From Candidatus Saccharimonadota bacterium (GTDB taxonomy: Bacteria; Patescibacteriota; Saccharimonadia; Saccharimonadales; Saccharimonadaceae): a stretch of DNA of 64,000 bases. The notes beneath the pieces are model-generated. The model made no database searches, was not told the origin of the DNA, and saw nothing but the letters and a program-made list of their open reading frames with translations. This document shows, piece by piece, positions 32,101-38,292 of the stretch (position 1 is its first letter; the number at the start of each line of letters is the position of its first letter). A program made the translations under genes and the position numbers. Location of the stretch: positions 1 to 64,000 of the forward strand of contig JAFUEB010000004.1 of assembly GCA_017464135.1 (NCBI GenBank), in the 5' to 3' direction.

Positions 32101-34666
32101 GGCATTACGCCTTGATCAGGGTTCGACGGTTACTGTTGTTATGTATTTAAAAGAGGATTACGCTTTTAACTCATGGAATACTTCCGGTGGTACCCTCGGC
32201 GTTTCGGCTCAAACAACTACCTTTACGCTTGGAACCGGCACATCTGCCTCCATCACCGGCTATGCGTCTTTCACTGGAACTTATATCCAGAATATGAGTG
32301 ATACACTTTGTACGACTACGGCAAGAAAAGTCTATGATAGCCGCGATATGCAGTCGTATTATGTGAAAAGGCTTTCGGATGGTAATTGTTGGATGGTAAC
32401 TAATTTGAACCTTGGCGCAGTGAATTTTTATAATAATTTAACCAGCGCTAATTCGAATTTATCGACTACTGTTACATATTCGACATTCAATGGCTGGAAA
32501 AAGACAGCAAGCGCTTCGACGTATACTGATGGTGAGTTCATGGTATTGACCGGTAATGACGCTACTACCGGTACACCGTATGGTACTCTGTATAATTATT
32601 ATGCAGCAACTGGTGGTACGATTTCGGGTGATTCTAATTCAACTAATGCGACTTATGATATTTGCCCGGCCGGATGGAGGTTGCCAACCGGTGGTAATGG
32701 TAATTATGAATACTATAATCTCTATAATTATTATAATTCCTACTCGTTGATGCGCGCATCATATAATAATGGTGGTGCAGCCTTTAATCAGCCGGGCTGG
32801 TTCGGTGGTGGTGCTTCATCAACATCTAATGTAAACCTCGGTCTTTCTGGTAGTTTCTGGTCTTCAACTACTTACAATTATAATTATCGTTACGGTATGT
32901 ATGTGGCGACTTCTGGTTCAACGGTTCAGAGAGATGCACCAATGATTCGAAATGGTGGTCATTCAATTAGGTGCATAAAGAAGCCAGACGGTGTAACGCT
33001 TAATGTAAATTATTCTAGAGGCGTAACAGCTGTTTATGTGAATGGTAATTATATAGCAAATGGTTCTTCGGCGAATGTTGCGCTCGGCAATTCTGTTTCA
33101 ATTATTGCTTATGTAAAAGATGGCTATTCTTTCTATGGTTGGACGGTTGGGAAAGGTTCTATTTCTAGCTCATCAGCCTACAGTACTACGTATACTGCGC
33201 CTTCGTCTTCCGTCACTACCACTTTAAATGCTGACGCGAGGTTCTTGGGTACTACTATCCAGGGTATGCCGGCTAGTTATTGTACTTCAACACCGCGTAC
33301 GGTTTACGACAATCGCGACGATCAGGCATATACTGTAGCAAGGCTAAAAGATGGTCGCTGTTGGATGATTGACGATTTGAGACTGGGATATAACACCATA
33401 TATACGGATCTTACTAGCACGAACACAAATTTGTCATCAACAATTACCGCTGCCACATTCAGTAGTTGGAAGAATCAGGCAGGTAGTGTATCATCTGGTG
33501 GATTTACAACCCCTTCTACCGGTACTGATCCGACTTCCGGCAGGGCATATGGTGTAACCTACAATTACTATGCAGCATCTGCTGGTACGATTTCGGGAGA
33601 TTCTAATAGTAGCAATGCTACGTATGATATTTGTCCGGTCGGATGGAGACTACCAACTGGTGTCAGCACGACGGGTGATTTCGCTAAATTGTTTGCTGTT
33701 TATAATACCTATTCCTTGATTAAATCGCCGGTTACTGATGGCGGTGCGGCAATGAATGACTATAATTCATCTTCTGGCGTATCGGAATATTGGTCTTCAT
33801 CCTATAGCAGCCCAACCAATATGAATGTAACCTATGTTACTCCATCATACCAATATCCTAGCTTTAATACGCAACGCCAATACAAGAATACGATTCGTTG
33901 TGTTATGAAGAATGATAGTTATAATATTTCTAATCTAACCTATTTACAGGATTGGAACTCATTATCTAGTACAAATAAAACGAATGTACTTAGCAGTATG
34001 TATGATAGCGTACTTTATCACTTGAAGGACAATCGTGATAACCAGACTTATGATGTAGCGAAGCTGAAAGATGGTCATATTTGGATTACGCAGAATCTCA
34101 ATCTCGGTAGTGCAAATATTTCAGTCAATCTTACGAGTGCTAATACCAATATTGCATCGACCGTAACATCCTCAACATTTAACTCTTGGCGAAAGTCTTC
34201 GATTACTCCAACACTTACTTCCGGTGAGCTTATGTATGTTAACGGAACAGATTCGACTTCCGGTACACCGTATGGCGTAATGTATAATTATTGTGCTGCT
34301 TCTGGAGGTACATATTGCTCGAGTTCTAGCACCGCTAATGCATCATACGACTTGTGCCCGGCCGGTTGGAGAATGCCGACGTCCGGTATGGGATCTTCAT
34401 ACGACATTTATAATTTCGGCTTGAATTATCAAACTGCTGCTCAAATGTTTGGTCCGGTTACTTCTGGTGGTGCAGCCTTTACACTTGCTGGAAGGGCCAC
34501 GGGTGGTAATTTGATTTCATATTCCGGCACTTATGGTGACTATTGGAGTTCTAATAATTCCGGTAGCACAACATGGATGAAGACGTGGAATTTCAACTCT
34601 TCTTCAGTGGCCGATGCTCAGGCGAACCGTGGATATGCTATTAATGTACGCTGTATTGGTAAATAG
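23123..34666 (+). CDS. Giant secreted FISUMP-domain protein 2 (about 3,850 residues)
   Basis: Start is TTG 23123 (or TTG 23126), chosen because AGGAG sits 7 bases upstream and the same arrangement recurs in the 58297 paralogue. A hydrophobic signal segment (LSAGLLFILLALSTVPFSFG) is followed by a beta domain with NNRWGYKPNYYNSS, shared with the other two paralogues. Then ten FISUMP domains alternate with InlB/Flg_new-type repeats (GYGFLGWS...LYAVW). The ten C-P-x-x-W cores start near 24559, 25975, 27112, 28357, 29462, 30710, 31725, 32657, 33626 and 34353. It ends VRCIGK with no sorting signal. Length is about 420 kDa; composition is rich in Ser, Thr, Asn, Tyr and Gly. Confidence 0.92.
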   Translation: MLEVKSFKQMRVVRIGGQLSAGLLFILLALSTVPFSFGSNNVEAETNSSVPSTITLTAANANATVTINPSDAGTFGTTSGNANIRFTITTSNSSGYTLTAKSSKTTLDRSGSGQLLSLASAVSQSQFSNASNTTLNNRWGYKPNYYNSSSNNNYRPAPSTSGVVLDKTTVANPTAKSYTIALGARINYDVPAGSYVNDTLELQYVANPVPYTITFDNNAPDDIVTNMPTNLTGSSSSPETITLPSRVPQRTNYTFVGWCTVQPTEVAGGQSCSGTTYSTSSQYGLDYTANNSSNTLYAIWTSSRGCNKAATTIGTGVTATDAVCMQDINDTVIASMTANAQHTLIDMRDGKSYFITKLVDGKVWMTQNLNYNLNTSTTLTHNNTDLGYETNDETKTWTPSRATLTNVANWSDDTSIPMSYDAGSWYYTSSGTTSADTASQVCSDSSTCGHFNAGTYYNWLAAIAENETNSNDHEMVPDSVCPAGWRLQDAYDEITYGELNYIFFQRGYVDEFVNSGNASLQSGALNAMRSAPLYIVRASRVTNGAISSNGTFASYWARTTKDSNSSYAPYINNTTMYAISSTNKGIGTSVRCIARMTTGTTSVAFHGNGATSGVDFTVTTDSGRAVSLHHTDSFVKPGYKITSWNTKADGSGNTYLDTSAMIVPATDTSTLNLFAQWEPSYNITYNGNGANSALTMTVGHNVLDGDNITLYAPNYFRTGYGFAGWSTTQINPDASNAATLMANAKIFGPNQTITANYETFGVNVPTSVTLYAVWVKSSGNMQDWKGCESLTATTREGDAFTPGSIIALTDTRDGDTYAIARLADGNCWMIENFRLDSTNSSDASKAQHFGDYFVGLANPEDIFTSDTTANSLYSTSNITGENIASRIPRYSNNNTNTTGQSASGAALTPDPSNSSIYHQWYGYGNMYNWPAAIADASDVGSTFTGIGTMTSICPSGWMLPVSSSTVTVDYSFMKLLNSVTGTSHTQLTASTNPTAATISSRFRTYPYNYVGSGYQSNSQVTGRGTNTYLWESASGTNHQYAAMFYVSPASVSGLSVLRTVGAAIRCVADKDYRIIYDGNGADAGHDMRITTPVSSGSPVTLAASNYVRSGYGFAGWSTTQINPDASNASTLIANATIYGPNESVTFENVTGNIKLYAVWIKPAGNLQDWSGCSSLAQGSVTALKDTRDNQVYTVAKLADGECWMIENLRLNDDHSADYSKMQGVGGVFSGLGDSTTNFGTSATTTVVIPSNTSLYTAYPRNTDLQYISGDYQQHRFPKYNNQNTALTVDHMMSLSQNVYSYGNYYNWPAAMANTSIMNTSNFSEYAGSSLCPAGWRLPTGGTAASGKDYNTLVTALNVPTNDSTNLRKYPNNFIYSGIYSSSNAQSQGTTGVYASSSANNDSSYYSLNFYDTSTQHSSTVATRQKVVGTVIRCIKDDRMEVILDANDGSGRFERVYGDSGFATSIPLAVAFMNDDSVVTSWNTKPDGSGTSYTTAYSGGTSTTLYAQWTSSYKIIYDGNNATSIPTMNAYGHSGIASGAKVLLYASNVLRDGYGFVGWSYTQIDPDSANAATQIANAKILGPNETITANATTLGVDAPATVTLYAVWIKPSGNLQSWNGCESLTATTYSNGVITPGGVIGLTDTRDNKVYAVARLSDGNCWIIDNLRLLGSNTNVSADTTNHPTNDYISKIGSSYNWCYTNSADCFERILYTWSTTPLSASYYNWYTATAGNGTYSTSTGIVAGDICPKGWHLPNALLNSTSDYFKLAVSLGGSYATMTGTTGSLISERLRAYPNNFGYYGYGYSTANTPNIYNLRQYGYYAGANAYSQNQFSALYIGDNLVITSQYYKYYGTSVRCVKNPKTVYYDGNGADNPSAMGITYPATAGSTVTLSPSNYKRSGYGFLGWSYTQIDPDSANAATQIANATIYGPNETITLPSSIPGDLVIYAVWAKSAGNMQDWTGCSSLADGGVTALKDTRDNQVYAVAKLADGNCWMIENLRLDSANSTDNTKAQGFGGVFAGLPNSELASFNSSMIANSLYTTDTASSSLNIIAGGDNLQYRIPRFNDASSGSISTLTANTQVAYSYGNYYNFAAIKANTGEMDTTATSEWSGTSICPKGWRLPTGGASGSGKEYESLNTAANSGSTTSSAGIRSYPNNFIYSGYIWSGAASARGQYGQYMSGSSNGGTGFFEYQFTSSAVNVGRSVFRSIGDSVRCIAKTGVTITLDSNDGSDKVAHVYVASGTAVTLSDVLFENENHSIASWNTSPSGTGTSYTTTITASSDVTLYAQWIPAYTIVYNGNNATGTTNMNLSRHTGVVDGDSIMLFSNNYIRDGYGFLGWSTTQIDPDASNASTLISNAKIWGPNQTIVANSTNLGVSTPANVTLYAVWVKATGTFQNWKGCSSLTTTTYNSSTGTITPGSFVALTDTRGTTANTYAIARLPGGNCWMIEDARFDLANDNITKLNTNNPTDTFLTNMRNTPSTCTSTAQSCVESTIYSEGNGLSRGIYYGWWTATAGNGAYNSNNSYDSDICPTGWHIPNGGSSASEFATLLSNIGASNANYTSTSSPTSMVLSARLRSFPLNFQYSGDTQGSNIYSYREQGYYNVGNGWANGSTYYRYYFGLSEDFVRVTYGWSKYMGFRLRCVYAPLIKYDGNGATSGSMTTVSRLATGASVTLRTSNFEKTGYGFLGWSPVADGSGPIYGQNETISASELSSHADAVGNVTMYAIWVQSTGNLQNWSGCDSLTKPTVNGVMTAKENVTALTDTRDNRTYTVARLADGNCYMNENLRLGASEISTDLTSGNTNVSTTVTAATFNGWRTTAATATATAGFVYTGFSNYEKNTINYNYCAATAGTICVDSTTESATYDICPAGWRLSTGGYMSGDIAGLYNLGYNTSALARKSVVNGGLGLTMNANVGASDISAQYLTSAAASASVYAPYLTSSVFSGTYQVSRSYHGPVRCVYDKPRVNLTVSYGSGVSSVTVNGSSVPSGRALRLDQGSTVTVVMYLKEDYAFNSWNTSGGTLGVSAQTTTFTLGTGTSASITGYASFTGTYIQNMSDTLCTTTARKVYDSRDMQSYYVKRLSDGNCWMVTNLNLGAVNFYNNLTSANSNLSTTVTYSTFNGWKKTASASTYTDGEFMVLTGNDATTGTPYGTLYNYYAATGGTISGDSNSTNATYDICPAGWRLPTGGNGNYEYYNLYNYYNSYSLMRASYNNGGAAFNQPGWFGGGASSTSNVNLGLSGSFWSSTTYNYNYRYGMYVATSGSTVQRDAPMIRNGGHSIRCIKKPDGVTLNVNYSRGVTAVYVNGNYIANGSSANVALGNSVSIIAYVKDGYSFYGWTVGKGSISSSSAYSTTYTAPSSSVTTTLNADARFLGTTIQGMPASYCTSTPRTVYDNRDDQAYTVARLKDGRCWMIDDLRLGYNTIYTDLTSTNTNLSSTITAATFSSWKNQAGSVSSGGFTTPSTGTDPTSGRAYGVTYNYYAASAGTISGDSNSSNATYDICPVGWRLPTGVSTTGDFAKLFAVYNTYSLIKSPVTDGGAAMNDYNSSSGVSEYWSSSYSSPTNMNVTYVTPSYQYPSFNTQRQYKNTIRCVMKNDSYNISNLTYLQDWNSLSSTNKTNVLSSMYDSVLYHLKDNRDNQTYDVAKLKDGHIWITQNLNLGSANISVNLTSANTNIASTVTSSTFNSWRKSSITPTLTSGELMYVNGTDSTSGTPYGVMYNYCAASGGTYCSSSSTANASYDLCPAGWRMPTSGMGSSYDIYNFGLNYQTAAQMFGPVTSGGAAFTLAGRATGGNLISYSGTYGDYWSSNNSGSTTWMKTWNFNSSSVADAQANRGYAINVRCIGK
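27789..27846 (+). repeat. 58-bp exact intragenic repeat, copy 1
   Basis: Identical to 28833-28890 within the same gene. It encodes the GWSYTQIDPDSANAATQIA part of the beta-repeat between FISUMP domains. Confidence 0.9.
28833..28890 (+). repeat. 58-bp exact intragenic repeat, copy 2
   Basis: Identical to 27789-27846, 1,044 bases apart (a multiple of three), while flanking repeat sequence differs. Suggests recent gene conversion or duplication. Confidence 0.9.
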
Positions 34667-34683
34667 AAAAACTGTGTTATAAT
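34656..34683 (+). promoter_or_regulatory. Promoter of tRNA-Ala(CGC)
   Basis: TTGGTA (34656-34661) inside the end of the giant gene, 16-base spacer, TATAAT (34678-34683), about 10 bases before the tRNA. Confidence 0.6.
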
Positions 34684-34693
34684 AATACCTGTT

Positions 34694-34769
34694 GGGGTAG
34701 TAGCTCATCTGGTAGAGCGCAGCATTCGCATTGCTGAGGTGGACGGTTCGAGTCCGTTCTACTCCACCA
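34694..34769 (+). tRNA. tRNA-Ala (anticodon CGC)
   Basis: Cloverleaf with acceptor GGGGTAG / CTACTCC including the alanine identity pair G3-U70, D arm GCTC...GAGC, anticodon stem CAGCA/TGCTG around loop TTCGCAT (anticodon CGC), T arm GACGG-TTCGAGT-CCGTT (one wobble/mismatch), discriminator A and encoded CCA. 76 nt. Confidence 0.95.
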
Positions 34770-34781
34770 GATGGATCATAT

Positions 34782-34813
34782 CCCGAAAATTACACTAATT
34801 TTTCGGGTTTTTT
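34782..34813 (+). terminator. Intrinsic terminator after tRNA-Ala(CGC)
   Basis: Stem CCCGAAAA (34782-34789) / TTTTCGGG (34800-34807) followed by TTTTTT. Confidence 0.9.
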
Positions 34814-34933
34814 CGTTATAACAGGGAAGAAAATGCATTTTCCTAAATGCGGAAAAATCAAAAAAGATGTTTGGAAAAACCGGATTTTACCACTTTCGAA
34901 CCCCTCACATTTAGAGCTTTTTATCTGTTAAGT

Positions 34934-34945
34934 CCGGAAAAATAG
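34934..34945 (+). repeat. IS terminal inverted repeat core, left
   Basis: CCGGAAAAATAG, inverted match to 36155-36166. Confidence 0.85.
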
Positions 34946-34957
34946 CGTATAATTTGT

Positions 34958-36142
34958 TTAGTTTGGCAGGTTTAAGACCTGCCTTTTTACTAATTTAGAG
35001 GATGCTCTTAAAATGGATTCAAATTCCTTTGGAGAATGGTCATTTAGGGACCTGTGAATCCTTTTTTCGTTGTAGAACGTTATATATTCTTTTAATTCTT
35101 TGAATAACTGTCGCTCCGAAGTAAAGTTCTTGCTGTACAGGAATTCTTTTTTAAGAGTAGCATTAAATGATTCCACGGTTGGGTTATCCGTTGGGTGGGC
35201 TGGTCTTGAGAACGAGTGTGTAATATGACATTTTGAATATACTCGTCTCATAGACCACGAATCATATTGCGAGCCGCCGTCGGTATGCAAGATTAACTGT
35301 TTTCCTGGTTTTCTTTCTTTATATGCACGAATTAATCCTCTTTTTACGAGTTGGGTGCTGCCGCTTCTTGCTATATCGTAAGCCAAAACCATTCTAGAAT
35401 AGAGGTCTAGATAGACTGAAATGTAATATGTCCGGCCATGAAGAAAGAAAGCGGTAATATCTGCTACCCAAACCTCATTAATGTTAGTTACGGAATATCC
35501 TTTTAATAGCAGATTAGTTTTTCTGGTATTCCACCCGGCAGTGGATCTTTCTCTTTTAGGACGAATCACTGATATACCCATTTCTTTTGCCAGATTTGAA
35601 ATATACTTTGTGCAGGCATATATTCCTTTCTTTTTGAGAGCCGCCTGGATACGACCCGGGCCGTATGTGCCGTGAGATTCATCGAAAATACGTTTAATTT
35701 CATTACAGAGGATGGCTTTTCTCGCTTCTTTCTTTAAGGATCTATCTTTATTCCTGAGATGGTTATAATACGTTCCACGGTCTACTTGCAATGCATCACA
35801 TAATTCACGTATGGTGTAATTAGTGCCACTCTTGTCCATGTATGGGTATTTAACATTATTTGGGAGGTCTAGGTATTTAATAAAATCACTCATGATACAT
35901 AGCATGGCTTCTTCTTTGCGGAGTTTTTCGGTTAGGTTACGATTAACTGTTTCATCTGAAGTGAATTTGGATCCTCTTTGGTATGGTCTATATTCTTTGA
36001 TCCAACCACTAAAAGTGCTAGGTGGTATACGGTATCTCTCGCAGATATATGTCTCGCTTAGGCCGCTATAATACATTTTTAGAAGTTTTTCTTTTTTACT
36101 GTTCAGTATTCTTTTCCGTTTTGCTTTTTTATTTTCCTTCAT
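34958..36142 (-). CDS. IS3-family transposase, single-frame OrfAB type
   Basis: 394 residues that combine in one uninterrupted frame the N-terminal helix-turn-helix (LKMYYSGLSETYICERYRIPPSTFSGWIKEY), a central HTH_21-like segment (RIFDESHGTYGPGRIQAALKKKGI) and an rve integrase core. Catalytic triad: D in NEVWVADITAFF, D in LILHTDGGSQYDS, E in NPTVESFNATLKKEF. Most IS3 elements need a -1 frameshift between orfA and orfB; none is needed here. The gene appears intact. Its ATG lies exactly 6 nt after a TAAAAT -10 box (36154-36149), so the transcript could be leaderless. Confidence 0.93.
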   Translation of the reverse strand: MKENKKAKRKRILNSKKEKLLKMYYSGLSETYICERYRIPPSTFSGWIKEYRPYQRGSKFTSDETVNRNLTEKLRKEEAMLCIMSDFIKYLDLPNNVKYPYMDKSGTNYTIRELCDALQVDRGTYYNHLRNKDRSLKKEARKAILCNEIKRIFDESHGTYGPGRIQAALKKKGIYACTKYISNLAKEMGISVIRPKRERSTAGWNTRKTNLLLKGYSVTNINEVWVADITAFFLHGRTYYISVYLDLYSRMVLAYDIARSGSTQLVKRGLIRAYKERKPGKQLILHTDGGSQYDSWSMRRVYSKCHITHSFSRPAHPTDNPTVESFNATLKKEFLYSKNFTSERQLFKELKEYITFYNEKRIHRSLNDHSPKEFESILRASSKLVKRQVLNLPN

Positions 36143-36154
36143 TGTTATATTTTA

Positions 36155-36166
36155 CTATTTTTCCGG
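36155..36166 (-). repeat. IS terminal inverted repeat core, right
   Basis: CTATTTTTCCGG on the plus strand, the reverse complement of the left core at 34934-34945. It lies just upstream of the transposase -10 box. Confidence 0.85.
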
Positions 36167-36240
36167 GAATAAACGTGATATATTATTAGTGCAAGCTTGA
36201 TTTTAAAAAAATCATAAGCCTACAGGGTACTATTAAAAAA

Positions 36241-36276
36241 ATGACACATCCATGGAAATGTGTCACGATGTGTCAT
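36241..36276 (+). promoter_or_regulatory. Operator-like triple element
   Basis: TGACACAT (36242-36249) is followed by its inverted copy ATGTGTCA (36258-36265) and a direct copy of the latter (36268-36275), 10 bp apart, about one helical turn. It lies about 75 bases upstream of the promoter of the 36431 gene. A regulator-binding site is inferred; the protein is unknown. Confidence 0.5.
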
Positions 36277-36350
36277 TTATACAATATTTCTTTGAAAAAA
36301 GATAGAATTACATCATAATTGCGTCAATTTGACATTTTTATGCCCCTAGA

Positions 36351-36379
36351 TTGACATTTTAGTGTAAGTATGATATAAT
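36351..36379 (+). promoter_or_regulatory. Consensus promoter of the 36431 gene
   Basis: TTGACA (36351-36356), 17-base spacer, TATAAT (36374-36379). A second TTGACATTTT lies 22 bases upstream (36329-36338). The 5' leader has AAGGGGG before the ATG. Confidence 0.85.
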
Positions 36380-36430
36380 AATAAGAAATAGGGACTTTTT
36401 TATTGTTCTTTAATATAAGGGGGAATCAAA

Positions 36431-37021
36431 ATGGAGAGAAAACGGCGAGGAAAAAGGCTGTTTCAAGAGCTTTTTATTTCGTTCGGTCTTAGTATTGCAA
36501 TGGTTTTGGCGATTTTTATCCTTGGTGAGCAGGCGTTGTATCTGTTGACGGATTCAGCGTTTGGCACACATGGGGGATTATCGATCCCGACACTCGGAAT
36601 TGATGTGGCAGTTTACAATGCTGAGGGACAAAATTCGCAGACAATTGTAGACAATCTTGATTCAGCGGTTTTTATACGCTGGAAAGGGCAAAACGCAATC
36701 GTGGATCATCGTTCACAAAGCTTTTACCTACTTCCAGAAGCAATTCCTGGCACTACTACTGCATGCTTGGTAACTCCATTTTATACAGATTACTATGTGT
36801 GCACGTATTCAGGTATCGGTAAAATCATTTACGGTGAAAACCATAAGTGTAAGTTTATCGATGATCAGGGAGAAGCAGTGAACCTCGCAAACCAAGGTGG
36901 TATTTGTATGTATACTTGCCAAGGCGAAATGATTAATAATGAGGTTCCAGTATATGTTACTTATTGGCGATTATCGAGTATTGATCCACTCCATTTTTTA
37001 GAGAGAGTTCTATCGATTTAA
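36431..37021 (+). CDS. Putative sortase-like membrane protein
   Basis: 196 residues: very basic N-terminus (MERKRRGKR), one TM helix (ISFGLSIAMVLAIFILGEQALYLL), then an extracytoplasmic beta domain. IPTLGIDVAVY resembles the first strand of sortases. His93 in AIVDHRSQSF, Cys163 in GGICMYTCQG and Arg180 in VYVTYWR are in the order and context of a sortase-superfamily catalytic triad. Extra cysteines are present at about 112, 124, 140 and 158. The assignment is from motif order only. It has its own strong promoter, upstream operator-like repeats and a terminator. Confidence 0.6.
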   Translation: MERKRRGKRLFQELFISFGLSIAMVLAIFILGEQALYLLTDSAFGTHGGLSIPTLGIDVAVYNAEGQNSQTIVDNLDSAVFIRWKGQNAIVDHRSQSFYLLPEAIPGTTTACLVTPFYTDYYVCTYSGIGKIIYGENHKCKFIDDQGEAVNLANQGGICMYTCQGEMINNEVPVYVTYWRLSSIDPLHFLERVLSI

Positions 37022-37025
37022 AAAT

Positions 37026-37050
37026 AGCTCCGGCAGTGCCGGAGCTTTTT
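37026..37050. terminator. Bidirectional terminator
   Basis: Perfect 9-bp stem AGCTCCGGC (37026-37034) / GCCGGAGCT (37038-37046). T runs occur on both sides when read on each strand, so it can serve the convergent genes at 36431 and 37052. Confidence 0.9.
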
Positions 37051-37051
37051 C

Positions 37052-38209
37052 TTATTCAGCGACTCGTTCGACTTTGACGTAGTTGTAGGTGTTATTTTTG
37101 TTTAGCTTAAAGACGAAGCGATAAAGTGCTGCGCCATCTAGGTCAGAAGATTCAACTTTTTTGTTACTATAATCAAGTGATGTTTGATTTTTTTGGTCAT
37201 CGTAGTTGACGAAGCCGTCGTAGAGTGCGCCTTCGACGGCGAGAGTTTTTACGCGGGAATAGACGTAGGCGTAATCATCTTGTTTGGTGTATTTGTCTTT
37301 TCTAAGATAGAGGGTTGACCAGCCAGTGCCACCACAACCATCCGCTACATTGGTGTATCCGTCCAATTCTGAAAGATACATGTATTGTTCGCCACAAGTA
37401 CCAGACAACAGCTCTTTAGCGATATTAGTTTCTGAGTCAAATAGGTTGTGATACGAATCGTTAGCGCGCTGATATGACACAAAACTAATTTCGAAACCAT
37501 TTGGGTAGTTGTAGCCACTACTCTTTGGATAGGATTTAGAGAAATGGTCTTCAATTTGTTTGATAGAGGTTTGATTCCTGGTTTGATCAAGGGTAATAGT
37601 CTCGCTACTAATCATGCCTTTCATCGAGATGATGGCTTTTTGGGCGGCAGTCAGACTGTTTTTGTAAAGACTATTCATTGAATTATAAGCAATGATATGG
37701 TTGATGAATGGCGATTCTTCATCTTTGTAAACGTCGTTTAGCCAGGATACTTTTTGGCTGAGTCTTTTTACGATGGCGGCATCTTCTATGGTTGTTTCTT
37801 TATCAGAGGTTTCTACTGGAGTGTCGTCTTTTGGTTCATCGCTGGATGGGGCTGGAGCTGGAGATGGGGATGGATTCTGGCTTTGCCACCATTGATATGC
37901 TCCGAAAGTAGCGACGCCAAGAAGCACTACGATTAGTAATGCGATGATAATTTTCATGGCATTTGACTTGGCTGCTTTTTCGCTAGCTTCTTCTGAAGCG
38001 ATTGGTGGTTCAGTGGCATCCGGCGTTGGTGTTGGTGTCGGCGTTGGCTCTACAGCTGGCTCCGTTGCTGGGATTGGCTCTGGAGCTGGTGCTGGTGTCG
38101 GCTCCGGTGCTGGTGTCGGGGCTGATTCTCCGACTGGCTTTGGTGTTGAGCCCGCAACTGGTTCAGGCGTCGGTGTTGGTGCCGGATTGTTATCTAATGA
38201 TCCTTCCAT
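37052..38209 (-). CDS. TM-anchored protein with Pro-rich cytoplasmic N-terminus
   Basis: 385 residues, no recognised family. The first 85 residues are a PTPEP/PAPEP-type low-complexity region, followed by one TM helix (IIIALLIVVLLGVATFGAYQWW), a short Pro/Ser linker and a globular domain of about 260 residues with at least two cysteines in the CGEQ and GCGG regions. With no signal peptide before the Pro-rich part, the N-terminus should be inside and the globular part outside. The 48395 gene has the same layout and may be a distant relative. A minus-strand TATAAT lies at 38251-38246 and GAGGT precedes the ATG. Confidence 0.75.
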   Translation of the reverse strand: MEGSLDNNPAPTPTPEPVAGSTPKPVGESAPTPAPEPTPAPAPEPIPATEPAVEPTPTPTPTPDATEPPIASEEASEKAAKSNAMKIIIALLIVVLLGVATFGAYQWWQSQNPSPSPAPAPSSDEPKDDTPVETSDKETTIEDAAIVKRLSQKVSWLNDVYKDEESPFINHIIAYNSMNSLYKNSLTAAQKAIISMKGMISSETITLDQTRNQTSIKQIEDHFSKSYPKSSGYNYPNGFEISFVSYQRANDSYHNLFDSETNIAKELLSGTCGEQYMYLSELDGYTNVADGCGGTGWSTLYLRKDKYTKQDDYAYVYSRVKTLAVEGALYDGFVNYDDQKNQTSLDYSNKKVESSDLDGAALYRFVFKLNKNNTYNYVKVERVAE

Positions 38210-38255
38210 TATTTTTACCTCAAAAAGTTAGTTATCCTTATGCTTATTATAGCAC

Positions 38256-38283
38256 AAAAAGACGCCTTGGTGGGCGTCTTTTT
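38256..38283. terminator. Terminator between glyA and the 37052 gene
   Basis: Stem AAAAAGACGCC (38256-38266) / GGCGTCTTTTT (38273-38283). It lies downstream of glyA on the minus strand and reads as a terminator in both directions. Confidence 0.85.
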
Positions 38284-38292
38284 AGGTCAGTT

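Larger units (their letters stand above)
34928..36172. mobile_element. IS3-family insertion sequence
   Basis: One transposase gene bounded by inverted repeats sharing the exact 12-bp core CCGGAAAAATAG at 34934-34945 and, inverted, at 36155-36166, with weaker similarity outward. The exact ends are uncertain by several bases, and I see no convincing target-site duplication. On the plus strand a hairpin GGCAGG (34965-34970) / CCTGCC (34978-34983) plus TTTTT inside the transposase 3' end could stop plus-strand transcription entering the element. It is inserted downstream of tRNA-Ala(CGC). Confidence 0.8.
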
